This document shows positions 12,455-24,880 of a DNA stretch of 64,000 nt, in pieces. Both the position numbers and the translations under genes were made by a program. Under the pieces are notes generated by a model, which was given only the letters and a program-made list of their open reading frames with translations, had not been told where the DNA came from and made no database searches. The stretch comes from Paramecium octaurelia (Eukaryota; Ciliophora; Oligohymenophorea; Peniculida; Parameciidae). Where the stretch lies: positions 150,932-214,931 of the forward strand of contig CAJJDP010000058.1 of the NCBI GenBank assembly GCA_905182995.1, given 5' to 3'. The stretch's first letter is position 1. Each line of letters opens with the position of its first letter.

Positions 12455-12800
12455 ATGGATCAAGTGAAGAAAAATCCAATCGACCCTAAAGACAAAGTAT
12501 TTTAATTAAGAGGTTCTGCAAAACCAAGAACATCATTCTTCGTTTCCAAGATCTTTTTAAAGAAATTTGATGAAGTTGAAATTCATGCTCTTGGAGATGC
12601 CATATCAGGAGCTGTCAGATGTGCTGAAACTCTTTAGAGATAGGGTAATCACATTTCTTATCTTTTTAGGTCTTGCTACAATCCAAAAAATTGAAACCTT
12701 AACATAGCCATTAGAAAGAGGATAAAAGGTCAAAATTATTGTATCCCTCAGAGTTACACCAGATGGAAAGAGAAGAATTAATGAAGAAATCAAATAATGA
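12455..12800 (+). CDS. Alba-domain nucleic-acid-binding protein
   Basis: 106 residues with one 25-nt intron (12645-12669). The Alba fold signature is clear: LRGSAKPRTSFFVSKIFLK, then DEVEIHALGDAISGAVRCAE, then LQRQGLATIQKIETLTQP and a basic C-terminal strand. Alba proteins bind RNA or DNA; in protists they act in translation control and RNA storage, and in archaea in chromatin. The usual family length (about 100 residues) is matched. It is a single-domain member without the RGG tail seen in the longer class. Confidence 0.85.
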
Positions 12801-13627
12801 GTTTGATTTTCATTAAAATATTAAAAAAAAATACATATCGAATATTCATCATATATATATGAACTAACCATTTCTATAATTATTCTTACTTATTATACAT
12901 TTCGTAATATGGGTGTATTTATAAATAACCTTGAACGAGAATTAAAAAAATAATAGATGGAATGCAATTAGAATTCTGGTTGAAAATGTTGATGGAAACA
13001 ATTCTATAATTTATATGTAAATATTCGTAATATTAATTTGAAAAACCCTCAAAGAGTATCTTTAGAAGGATTAAAAAATTAATAAATAAATACACTTATT
13101 TAATAAACTAAAATAATTAAAAGTTTCTAATCTAATGTAAAAATTACATAAGGATTTTAATGAATTATTAAAGTGGTTTCTATAATTTCGATAGAGCACA
13201 ATCTTTATTTTATAATTGTAAGAATACTAGCCTTTCTTTTTGAATCTATTACAATAACTAAAATCTAAAATCTGTGAAAATTATAATGAGGGATTTTATT
13301 ATAAATATGGCATAGAATGCTATTTAATTTAATCGTCCTCAGATCATTTACTAGTATTGGTATAATATTAAACATAAATCCAAAAGCATTCCAATTTAAA
13401 TACTCAATCTAAATTAGTATTATATGGTTTACTAGGATTCATTCATATTTATTCTTTTTGAAAATTCTCTCTAATGTTTACTCATTTTAATTTCGAACAA
13501 ATTTTCATATTTTTGGAGTTTGATTAAGCTCAATACCATAAAATTAAAATACAATAGGGTATTTAAAAATCTTTTATGAAAATAATACAGCAATAATCAT
13601 TTTACATAATAGATTAATCATATTTTT
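12801..13627. other. AT-rich region with fragmentary frames
   Basis: About 830 bp without a model I can support. Plus-strand fragments such as NRWNAIRILVENVDG near 12950-13010 and NPQRVSLEGLKNQQ near 13050 look faintly protein-like, but they are separated by TGA codons and frame changes. This may be a decayed gene or a leader rich in chance open frames. Confidence 0.35.
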
Positions 13628-13639
13628 ATGATAAACCCA

Positions 13640-16600
13640 ATGTTTCCTTAATAGATATTGATTTAGTTACCTCAACATCAAATGGAGATTGTAGTCTAAG
13701 TTAAAATAGGATCTGGCACTCAAGGTAGTGTATATTAAGGTTTTATAAAAAATCTTAATCAACAAGTAGCTATAAAAGTAATGAACGAATTAAATCCAAG
13801 AGAAGAAAAAATATTATAATCAATAAAGCAGCATAAACCAAAACATATTATAAGAATATATGCAGTTGAAAAACTATGGAAACAAGTTTATATAGTGATG
13901 GAATTGGCTGAAATGGATTTTTTTAAGTTTATGAATACAAATCAATTTAGCACATATGATGTAGATGAAAAAAGCGAATTCTTTTTATAAGTATATACAA
14001 ACATTATATTAGATGGTTAAGGGAGTTTAAGAATTTCATTAAATAGGCTACTTCCATAGAGATTTAAAACCAGAAAACTTTGTTTGCTGTCGCGATAAAA
14101 GCTAGAATTTGACGATTAAATTAATTGATTTTGGCTGCTCCAAAGAATAATCAGATGGTGGGAAACAAACATTATAGGTTGGAACTCCTTACTATATGGC
14201 AAGAGATGTTATTAATTCTACAAACTATACAAAAGAGATTGACATTTGGGCAATGGGAGCTATCTGGTATGAAATGATCACATTGTAAACTTTTTTTCAA
14301 GGTAACAAATTGATTTACTCTAGGTATCAATGAAAGAAATATCTATTACTAAATCTCCACAATTTAGACTGATTAAATAGATTAAAAAATTGATAAACTT
14401 GATAAATGCTAGTTAGAATTTCGGGAAATTATGAAAGAAATGATTTGCTTAGATCACCAGAAAAGAATTTAGTTGGACGATGCAATTGAAAAAATAACAC
14501 AAACTCTTTAAAAAGTAAAATTATAAAAAATTGAAGCAAAAATAAAACAATAGTTTGAAAAAGAATTTTAAGAGAAGGAATAGTAAATCACTTATCAGAA
14601 TTAAATGAAATATGAAAACCTTGAGCGATAAATGAAACTAGATGAGGAAAATTAACGTAAACAACTTAAGGAATAACTTAAGAATGAATACGAAAAGAAC
14701 ATAATTAATAAGGAAAATGAATTACGAAAAATAATATAATAACAACAATAAGCTTCTAATTAAAATCAGAAAAATAATGAAGTCTAAAGATTAGAATAAA
14801 CACTACAATTTTAATCTTAACTGAACTCATATAAACTTGAAATTGAACAACAATATTAATAAAAAATGAAATAAGAATTGTAATTACTTGAAAATAAGTC
14901 AAAAGAAGGCTTACTTAGAATTAAATAAAAGGAGGATGAAGAAAATAAGAAATTATTAAACGAAGAATTCTAGAAGTAATATAAATTAGAATTATTTAAG
15001 AAATAGTAAGAGTATCAAATACAATTTTAAAATTAATATATCAAGGAAGAGCTTAACAGTAAGAAAAAATAATTAAACTATCTTCTTAATTTATTATAGA
15101 ATACGATTTAAAATCATTTATCATCTTTGAATTAATAAAAGTTAGAAATAGATAGTTACGAATTTAATAATTCAGATTAATAATAGATATTCAATTAAAT
15201 ATAGAATTTTATTAGCTAAAAGTAGAATCAATTATAGTAAATAAGTGAACATATCAATAATTTAGATATAAAGAATGAGTATTAATAATTGTAATTTCTA
15301 ATAGAACTTGAATCCAAATATAAAAATGAATTTTAAATACACATATAAGAAAATCAAATGATTCAATAACAGATTTAATCGTTTATGATTTCTTTTGTAA
15401 AAGAGTAGTAAAAAAAAATTTTATTGGAAAAATAGGAAAAAGAAGAAAAAGAAATTCAATAAGAAATGAATGAATAATTTGCATAATACCAAAAACTCCA
15501 AAATGAATTCAATGAATAGTAAAGCGAAATTCAAACCATTCAAATAAATTGTGAAAAATTATCAATTTATAATTACAATGTAACTGGTCAATTTAAAGAA
15601 TTAAAGTTTCATGCCGACGCGATATCTGCATCGGTAAACTAACTTAGAATATTTTATTACTCATAAGAAAGCAAAGTTTCTCGAGATTTAATCAACTATT
15701 TACAAATTTAAAAATTACAAATTGACAAATCAATAGAAAAGTTGAAAGACGAAATTTAATAAATGAAAAATACTCTTTCAATTTAAAAAGAGGAATTAAA
15801 ATATGAGATGCAAAGAGATCTGTAAAAAATTAATGATTAGGCCGAGAATATAGAATTCAAAATTCAAATTTACTAAAAAGTAAATGATAAATAAAAAGAA
15901 AATATTTTAAATTTACTATAAAAGAGGTTATTAAATATTAGATAACTATATAATTAATTAAACACAATTATTTAAACTGATACTCTTTATTTAAATGTAA
16001 AAGAATATGTGGAAATTAAATAAAAATATTTAGAAGAAGAATAAAATTCTACAGATTTATCAAATAAGTTATAAGAATAACAATAAAGAGAAAACTAAAT
16101 CAAGATAATAGAAAAGAAATAATTAAACTTTATTATCCATATTCAATAGAAATCAAATCAATTTTAGGAATCCATATAAGATCTCAAAGATTAATTGAGT
16201 GTAATAGAATAAAATTGTAAATAAATAGAAAACCCTTAAATCAAACATGATCTAGAGGAAAAACAAACTGAGTTAAATAATTTAAAAAAATTAGCAAAAT
16301 AAATGTATGATTAAATAATAAAAGAAACTTAAAAAGACATGATTTTTTACCAAACGTTTGAATCTCTATAAGAAGAATCAAATAGTATTTAGATATAATT
16401 AGAAAATAAGAAGAATGAATAAAGCAATCAAATTACACAGTTACAGGATTTATCTTAACAGATTCTAAAATAATGTCAATCTGAAACAAATAAGCATTTT
16501 TAGAATATCAAAGATGAATTGTAATAAATATATTAAGACTTTAATCAAAAGTAAATCGAATTTATGAATTTGGATATTTAACATTACAATTATTAGCATA

Positions 16601-17523
16601 TAATAGAGTAAAATTAATTAAAGTAAGAAGAGTTTCAAAATTTAATTAATAAAATGAAAAATACTTATGAAAAATTAAAACAAAATATGGAGTTAATTAA
16701 AAATAAGAAGAAACCAAAGGATAAAAATTCTCATAAACAAGTTGACAATTTTAAAATAATCTTAATTGAAATTGAAAAGAAAAATGATGAATAATCTCAA
16801 GATATGGAAAAATAGATTAAGGAGATTGAGTCATTCTATTAAAAAGTAAAATTTTTGAATTTAGAAGATGAAAATCAAAAATACCAAAATTGGATAGTAA
16901 AATAAGAGTCAATACGTGAAATGAATAAAAAGTTTATTGGATTTCGTGGTTAGATTTAAGGGATGCAAAAATCTCTTATAGAAGAAATGGGTACTTTACA
17001 AACAGAATTTAAAGAACTCAAAGATTAAGTTTGCATCCTAACTAAATAAATTCCTACAAATGATTAAATAAAGGAATTTCAAGAAAGGTTTCACAATAAT
17101 GATTAGTCATTTCTGACCCTTAGTTTTCTTATCATTCTGATCAAAGCCTTTGAACTTAAAAAATACGTTATTAGACTATAAGAGTTCTAAGAAAAATAAA
17201 AAAAAAAGAAATAAACCAATACAGTATTTAGAGAATAATTAAGTAATTTGATAGAAGCTAATTAAATAATATATAAATATGAATCCTTTCTAAAATGCAA
17301 AAGAACGGTTGTCTTAAAATAGGAACTGATTGAAGATGAAACTTAAATTGAGAAATAAATTTAAGTTATATATAACTTTGTAAAGACTGTAAACACTGTT
17401 AAATTAAGATCATACTTGAAGAACTAATAAGTAGTTAAAACTATTAGCGAAAATTATATTGAAAATTTAGAATATTGTAAATTAGAGATATTTTATTAAG
17501 TGAGGCCTAACAACAAATCTTGA
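13640..17523 (+). CDS. large protein kinase with long coiled-coil tail
   Basis: 1,279 residues with two 22-nt introns inside the kinase domain; the spliced length is a multiple of three. The kinase is N-terminal (about 15-290): KIGSGTQGSVY, QVAIKVM, HRDLKPENFV, IDFGCSKE, then GTPYYMARDV, where the usual APE is ARD (14199-14207), and IDIWAMGAIW. The remaining 950 residues are almost unbroken Gln/Lys/Glu coiled coil, many of the Gln encoded by TAA/TAG. The order is that of scaffold kinases such as ROCK or NEK-like proteins, but no specific family is claimed. In-frame ATGs at 13628 and 13682 are alternative starts; 13640 keeps a QLPQ-type leader before the glycine loop. It is likely cytoskeletal. 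Confidence 0.85.
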
Positions 17524-17952
17524 TATATCATAAATATTTTGATCAGCTTATTATGAAACTATAGTTCTTCAAATATTAAAACCACTATTTTAAATACTAA
17601 TGGAAATTCTATAATTTAATAATAATTGTAAATCTACTTATTTTCACATTTCTTAATTTTGATGGAATTTCCCATTATTCCTGTTGTAAAACCAAACCCA
17701 ATATAATTCTTCTGTGTATTTTAATATTTATATATGGAATGAGTTAAATTCTATATTTTATACATTTCAATAGTATTAATACCTTTTTTATCAAATTTTC
17801 TTTTTGGAAATTAATACTTATGTTAATTTATATTTTGCTTATGCTCTAAGATTGAGAATGAGTAAAAATTTAACACCGAATCAGAAATTTTAATTAAATT
17901 ATTATTAAGCAATTTGAGAAATTCAAACATTTGTAGATATTTAAATAAAATT
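17524..17952. other. AT-rich intergenic region
   Basis: About 430 bp between two plus-strand genes. It is T-rich and AT-rich and shows no coding frame or RNA gene. It presumably holds the 3' end of the kinase gene and the promoter of the BAH-PHD gene. Confidence 0.5.
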
Positions 17953-18728
17953 ATGTTAAAATCTTAGTATTGTAGCTAGGTAGCAGATTATAGTAAGTTA
18001 ATGAAAAGATGGTCCCCAGAAAGTTCTACAACAATAAAAAAGTAAATTCAAAAGAGATTAGAGAAACGATAGACGATTAGAGAACTTTACAAATAAAAGT
18101 CATGGAAAACATTAGTCAAGATTGCCTCATAAACAAAAGGTTTGTATGAGGAATATGATACAATCAAGGTATAGGGATAGGTTATATGTGTTGGAGATTC
18201 AGTTTAAATTAATAGTGGAGATCAACATGATGAGGATTATGTTGGAACCATAAAATAAATTATATCAATAAAAGAGCCAACAACGGCAAAGTTAATATGT
18301 TTGTGTAGAATTTAATGGTATATGAGAAAAAGTGAGATCATTAAATCATAGCCTAAATGTTCAGAATGGATTTCTGAACAAGAATTATTTATAACTAATC
18401 ATTAAGAGTATATTTTGGCCTAGAGTATAATAACCAGCTGCAAAATATTGAGTTGCAGTGAATATCAGGAGTTGGACGAAATAGATTCCACTATTTATTT
18501 TAACAGATTAGAATGGGATCTTTAGAAGAAATAATTTGGTAATATGGATGCAATATAGTAATATTGTTTTTGCTTTCAACCGGTGAATCCCGATAGACAA
18601 TATATTCAAGTATATCATAATTTCATATTAAGTGTGATTCATGTAAAAATTGGTATCATTTTGAATGTGTTGGTATTAAAAATGGCACCTATGATAAAAA
18701 TGAATTCAATTGCAGGAATTGTTAATGA
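17953..18728 (+). CDS. BAH-PHD chromatin reader
   Basis: 250 residues with one 23-nt intron (18610-18632) inside the PHD finger. After a basic N-terminus there is a BAH-type domain (about 60-180): GQVICVGDSVQINSG, DEDYVGTIKQII and LICLCRIQWYMR. A C-terminal PHD finger follows, with YCFC, CDSCKNWYHFECVGI and FNCRNC, giving the C4HC3 zinc ligands. Small BAH-PHD proteins such as plant EBS and SHL read methylated histone H3, the PHD usually binding K4me. That specificity is inferred, not shown. The start at 17953 is the first in-frame ATG; 18001 is also possible. Confidence 0.85.
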
Positions 18729-18814
18729 TTCAATGTTTATTTGTATTTTTAATATACTGTAATATATTAGTTTTTATTAATCAAACAATTATAGCAATTT
18801 AAATTGGCAAATAG

Positions 18815-20883
18815 ATGTAAACTTCATTCAAATTTCGAGCTCCATGCAATTTATAATATTTCCAATAGGAAATCATTGTAGAAAACGAAGTATTTTTTCT
18901 GTATTTACAACAGATCCCAGAATTAGACACATTTGAAGAATTTTGTAGCAATATTCCTGATTAGGATAATCAAGACATAAACTTCTCCAAACAATCACAT
19001 ACACACAACTCATAATTAATTCGCATCGATTGCTAATAAACACATGAATCAAAATCATCAGAATTGTAACAATCAATTGATTCACGGGATTAAATGAGCA
19101 AATCAAAAATAAAAAGTGTGCAGAATCAAGAAAATGAATAAATAACATATATGCAATTCGTAGAATTCAATCCTCATAGCATAATATCAGAATCAATTAA
19201 TTAGAGGACAGATACATAATAGAGTTAGAAAGATACAATCGCAGAACCGCCTGCTCCTTAAAATAAAAATACAACTAAATTCTGTTTTCCATCTAAAGGA
19301 AGTGGATTGAATAATTGTAATGAATCTATTGATTTAATATAGTAAAGAAATAACTTTGTGTCAATTAAGATATTTAGAATAACAATAGAAATCAAAGCAA
19401 TTCAGAATAAACTGTCTTAAAAAACCAGTCTTAGTCAGAAAATAAAAATAATATCGAAGAGGATTTAAGAAAATAAATTGCTTAACTTTGCAAAGAAAAA
19501 ACTTAGATGTAATTACAATATTAATCATAAATGAAAAAGTTATTGGAGTAGAATTAATTGTTGGAATAATAATTAATTTAATAAAAATAACAATCTTAAA
19601 TGTTGAATTAGGATAAACAAATTTTATAATAAAAAATTATCATCTTATAAAAAAGATAAGCTCTAGATACAAATACAATAATTGAAAATTGCAATTTACC
19701 AGAATCTGTACCAAGTAAATTGACAAATAAGGAGAAGATTTAATATTTGATTGAAAAATTAAACTAGAAATGTCAAGAAAATGCTAGACTTCAATATGAG
19801 ATTATATTGTTATAAAATAATGTACATTTTCATTATTTAGATTTTAGATTGAATTGTTAGAAACCTCAAAGATTTTGTAATTGGCAAATAATAATATCTT
19901 CCCACTAGATCCAGGTAAAACTAATAACCAAAATCATTCTCCTTAACCATAATCATAGAATAGAGCATAATCATTGAGTAAGGATAGCAGAACAAGTTTA
20001 TTGACATAATAGAAATAACCACTAAACATCACCATTAACTATCCAGCTGAAGGTAAAAAGATAGTGAACTTGTAAGAATTTAAATATATAATAGATCGGC
20101 TATGATATCTCCATTGTCTAAATGTGCATAGATTATTTAATAAAAACAGTTAAATCAGAAGATTTAAAAAAATACCCACTAATTTTAAGAAGACATCTAA
20201 TCTTAAAAGATACAGTAAGATTTATTTCTATATTTTTAGCACTAAAAATTCAACATCAGTAGGAGAGTTAATGTCTATTAAGTCTGATGCCATTAATTAT
20301 TCTAGTATTATTAATAGAATCCTACGAAAGGAATCATATTCAATATCATCCCCAGATGGTAGAGCTACTTAAAAATTCAAACAGGCTTTAAATGAAAAAT
20401 TAAATAATCTTTAACAAGATAGTTCAAAGTCCTATGGTAGTTTACTATTCTCATTGGGGGAACAGAAACAAAAAGAAGCAAATAATTGTTTCAGACAAAC
20501 ATCTCCCAAAAGAGAGAAAAAAAAATCTAAACAGTAATCAAGTGATACCTAAACTAGGCTTTTCGGTTTTATGAATCAACAAAATTCAAGAAAATAATCA
20601 GATTTACTCAAATCAGAAGAATCTCATCGATCTGATTTAGGAAGAAGATCTGAAAAGTATTTAAATTAATTTAATAAAGTAAAAATGGGATGGATCCTAA
20701 TAATGAAATAATACAGTTCATGAAAGAAATGCAAAATAAAAAATCAGATAGTAATCTCATATATTAAATCTAAAATTATTAGTCTCGAAAAATATTAAAT
20801 AGCCAAATATTGGTACCTTATTAACAAGACCTATGACTGCAGATATGAAAGAAGTAAATAGCAATCTTTAATAAAAATTTTGA
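18815..20883 (+). CDS. low-complexity coiled-coil protein
   Basis: 634 residues with six introns (20, 26, 23, 25, 38 and 32 nt); the spliced length is a multiple of three. The N-terminal 170 residues are Ser/Asn/Gln-rich. A Gln/Leu/Lys coiled coil covers about 200-330, with KLTNKEKIQYLIEKLNQK. The C-terminal half is Ser-rich with SPKREKKKSKQ-type patches and ends LTRPMTADMKEVNSN. The 38-nt intron near 20680 is unusually long and ends CAG; without it the frame hits TGA, so it could also be an indel. No family is recognised. Confidence 0.65.
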
Positions 20884-21040
20884 AATTATTAATATTTTTT
20901 TTATCTATTTAAAACTAATAATTGTTCAATTATTGCGGCTAGTTCATGAAATATTCATTTGAGAAATGGCTTCAAATCATCTGTAATTTATAAAATAATT
21001 TAATTCTAATTAATTAATAAATTTAATTTATTTACATATA

Positions 21041-22142
21041 ATGGAATATACTAGATTAGGAAATACAGGTTTATTGATTTCAAGAATATCTTTTGGAAAT
21101 ATGGTGAATTTTGCCCCTGAGGACGAAGAAGTCAATACAGAAATTATCAAAACCTGCTATGAAGCCGGTGTTAATTTCTTTGATTCCGCAGAATTGTATT
21201 CTTAAATCCGAAAATTTTAGTTATGAAAATGGCTAAGCTGAGGCTTAATTAGGAAGATCCATTAAGAAATTAAACATTCCTCGTGAAAAGATAATAGTTT
21301 CTGTGAAGATTCAGGGGAATAACTTTGATGGAGGAAACAAAGTTAATAGGCTATTCACCCTTAATCGCAAACATGTGATAGAAGGTGTTAATGCGTCGCT
21401 TGCTAGAATGTAACTAGACTATGCTGATATTGCTTTTGCTCACATTTATGATCCAGATACACCAATCGAAGAAATTTGTAGAGGATTCAATCAAGTCATT
21501 GAAGATGGAAAAGCCTTTTATTGGGGAACATCTAATTGGAAACCTTAGCAAGTCTAAGACGCATTCAACTACTGTGATAAACATGGCTTAATCAGACCTG
21601 TTGTTGAGTAATGTCCATATAACATGTTAACAAGAAATATCTTAGAAAAAGATTTTGTTGATATATTTGAAGCAGGGTATGGTACAACAATCTACAGTCC
21701 CTTATAAGGAGGACTATTGACTGGAAAATATAATGATGGTCTTATCCCTCAAGGCAGTAGAGCAGGCACTGATAATGGATGGTTAACAAAAGAATTATCT
21801 TATTCATTAATCTTTAAAAAATTTTGTATTATTATATGTCTTACAATTTTAGTGGAAGATCCTGAGTCAATAGTGAAACTCAAAAAATTAGGAGATTTAG
21901 CACAGTCCATAGGATACACTCAAACTCAATTGGCTATCGCTTGGACTCTATATAATAAAAATGTATCAACTGCAATCATAGGGGCCAAAAATGTGTAACA
22001 ATTGAAAGATTCCTTGAAAGCCTTTGAGTTATATAAGAAATGGGATAAAGAATTAGAATAAAAAGTTGAGGCAATCCTATAGAGCAAACCATAACAAGAT
22101 TATAATTGGTAAACTGGAAAACCTTTCCCCGATAGAAGATGA
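21041..22142 (+). CDS. aldo-keto reductase, Kv-beta-like, copy 1
   Basis: 349 residues with introns at 21196-21220 (25 nt) and 21826-21852 (27 nt). It begins MEYTRLGNTGLLISRISFG, the usual AKR start. The catalytic tetrad can be followed: Asp in FFDSAELY, Tyr in the same motif, Lys in IIVSVKI and His in IAFAHIYD. RKHVIEGVNASLARMQLDYA and GKAFYWGTSNW closely follow the potassium-channel beta-subunit branch. These are NADPH-dependent oxidoreductases that in animals bind voltage-gated K+ channels. The protein ends TGKPFPDRR. The second intron is a multiple of three without an in-frame stop, so retention would add nine residues. Copy 2 follows in tandem, 82 bp downstream. Confidence 0.92.
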
Positions 22143-22224
22143 TAATTATATGGAATAAATTTATATTTAAAATTTAGAATTAATTTTAAAACTAATTATA
22201 ATAAAATAATTTATATTAATTAAA

Positions 22225-23325
22225 ATGGAATATACTAGATTGGGAAACACAGGTTTATTGATTTCAAGAATATCTTTTGGAAATATGGTGAATTTTGCAC
22301 CTGAAGACGAAGAAGTCAATACAGAAATTATCAAAACTTGCTATGAAGCTGGTGTTAATTTCTTTGACACTGCAGAATTGTATTCTAAATTCCTAAAATT
22401 TTTAGATATGAAAATGGAAAGGCAGAAGAATAACTTGGTAGATCTATAAAAAAACTTAACATTCCAAGAGAAAGGATTATTGTATCCGTTAAGATCCTTG
22501 CTAATCTTGAATAAGGTGGAAATCCAATTAATCGTTCTTTTACATTGAATCGTAAACACGTTATTGAAGGAGTCAATGCATCTCTTAAAAGACTTTAATT
22601 AGACTATGCCGACATTGCCTATGCCCATTTTCTAGATCAAGATATATAGGTGGATGAGATATGTAGAGGATTCAATCAAGTGATTGAGGATGGAAAAGCC
22701 TTCTATTGGGGAACTTCTAATTGGAAGCCATCTAAAGTTTAAGAAGCTTTTAACTATTGTGATAAGCATGGCCTAATCAGACCTGTAGTTGAACAGTGCA
22801 TATATAACATGGTCATTCGAAACTTAGTGGAAAAGGATTATGCTGATGTTTTTACACAAGGATATGGATCAACTATATACAGTCCATTGTAAGGAGGGTT
22901 GTTGACAGGTAAATACAACAACAACCAAATTCCAGAAGACAGCAGAGCAGGTAAAGATAATGGATGGTTAACTAAAGACAGCGCTCATGCAGTATTTTTT
23001 GCAAAATTTTGTAATTTGATGTTGTTATATTTAAGTGGGAAATGAAGATGCTATTACAAAACTCAAAAAGTTAGGAGAATTCGCTTAGTCTCTTGGTTAC
23101 ACTCAAACATAGTTGTCAATAGCTTGGGTTTTATATAACAAAGATGTATCTTCAGCTATAATTGGTGCCAAGAATGTTTAACAAGTGAAGGATTCTTTGA
23201 AAGCCCTTGAATTATATAAAAAGTGGGATAAAGAATTAGAGTAAAAAGTTGAAGCAATCCTATAGAACAAGCCATAACAAGATTATAATTGGTAAACTGG
23301 AAAGCCTTTCCCCGATAGGAGATGA
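22225..23325 (+). CDS. aldo-keto reductase, Kv-beta-like, copy 2
   Basis: 349 residues, the same length as copy 1, with introns at the same two places: 22380-22405 (26 nt) and 23011-23035 (25 nt). The start is almost identical, and the Asp/Tyr/Lys/His tetrad is kept (FFDTAELY, IIVSVKI, IAYAHFLD). The two copies diverge mainly in the loop around 22460-22530 and in the C-terminal third. The conserved intron positions and colinear order point to a tandem duplication well after the introns were gained. In this copy the second intron is not a multiple of three, which confirms that the matching copy 1 segment is an intron. Confidence 0.92.
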
Positions 23326-23490
23326 GTTATAAATATTAAAATAATGGTTAACATATTCTTTGAAGGATCTATCTGATTATATTTACAGATTCAAGAAGAT
23401 TCTGATTCTTTTTCCAATCAATAAGTTAGAAAATATTCTGATATTAATAATTGTAAACTTAATTTTTACTCTTTAGAAATATTAAAGTTT

Positions 23491-24072
23491 ATGATTACCT
23501 TAATCGTATCCTCTAAAGGATTCAATCTAAGATTATCAAATAAGATTTATTTTTAAGATATAGTGGCATAACTAATTGAAACAATATGTTCTTCTTTTAT
23601 TAGCAAGCCTATCATATCAATCTTATTGAATGATCAATAATTTATGTTACCATTAATAATTTATGCTTATAGAATTGAATATTAAAAGAAGAGAGCATAT
23701 CTATTTTACCCATGTGAATCTTAGAGATAATTATTAGCAATCTTAGTTAACTTATTATAGTAATAGCAATTCTCAATCAACCAAACAATTTATAGATATA
23801 ATAATATTATTTATCTAGCGTTGCGTAATCCCCCAATAAATAGAAGAACTTTAAGCAAATGTTCATCGTAATAGTATCTTAGTCTAAATATAAATGTTCG
23901 AATGAAATTATTCAAATTTGCTGTGATATATTAATTTCTATTTCTAATATAAATTATTATTAATTAGCAAATAGAAAGGCTTTTGATCATTATAGCTAAT
24001 ACCTCGCAAATTAATGAAGGAGTAAGGTTTGATAACATTCTTAAACTGCTCGTAAGAATTTTAAAATAGTGA
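23491..24072 (+). CDS. possible hypothetical protein
   Basis: A 193-residue frame starting MITLIVSSKGFNLRL and rich in Ile, Leu and Gln, with ALRNPPINRRTLSKCSSQQ in the middle. Coding-like sequence also precedes it (SDSFSNQQVRKYSDINN near 23400-23455), separated by what looks like a 24-nt intron, so the true start may be upstream. No family is recognised. Long AT-rich frames stay open easily under this code, so confidence is low. Confidence 0.35.
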
Positions 24073-24114
24073 AAATTGTTAATTTTGATAAATGTAATTG
24101 GTAAAATTTTTGGA

Positions 24115-24810
24115 ATGAATTTTGGAAATAGCAAATACTTTAGCAAAGACACTAATTTAATGAATACAATAAATAAGTTATTATTGAATACTCAAATGGC
24201 TCATAAAGGATAAAAAAGTAATCCATTTATAGTTGATGCTCGAACTCCGAACAGAATAATAAAAGAGAATGATGATAATACAAATACTTACCTTGTTTCA
24301 TATGGTAATAATTAAGTTTTGGAAGATAAAAACTACATTGAAGTAAATTACCCCGAATTAGTCGAGGATTATAATTTTTTTATTACAACAGGAGAAAGAT
24401 ATGATTAAGAATTTCTTTAATAGAAGGCTCTGCAGTTTGCTTTATGTTAAATACAAGAAAATCCAATTATAGAATAGCATTTGTTAGAGAGAAATAATAA
24501 AGTTTAGATCAAGTAATAGAGAAAATAGACTATTCGATATAAGTGTTTGAATATTCTTGATATTTAAATCAATTCATCATTGAAGGATAAAAAGTTAGCA
24601 ATTAAAATGAAAGCCAATGAAGGCAATATTACAAATATTCCAAGCATGGAGAAATTAATTAAAATTACCCATGAATTATAAACCATAGGATATACTTAAG
24701 ATGAATTGATAGTAAGTTTTACTCTCAAGAATCACCAGGAATGCATAGAAGATAAGTCTAGATTAGTGATCGATGGTCAAATAGATAAGAATATTAAGTT
24801 GAACGATTGA
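24115..24810 (+). CDS. hypothetical protein
   Basis: Intronless frame of 231 residues beginning MNFGNSKYFSKDTNLMNTIN. The middle is acidic (NYIEVNYPELVEDYNFFITT), followed by a basic QQRKQTIRYKCLNILDIQI and ending QIDKNIKLND. Composition is balanced and reads as real protein. No domain is recognised. It lies 70 bp before the AGC kinase in the same orientation. Confidence 0.6.
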
Positions 24811-24880
24811 ATTATTCATCAAGATATTTGCATTTCGTTGAATAATATGAATTTAAGGAGATGTATTAAAATAATTAATT

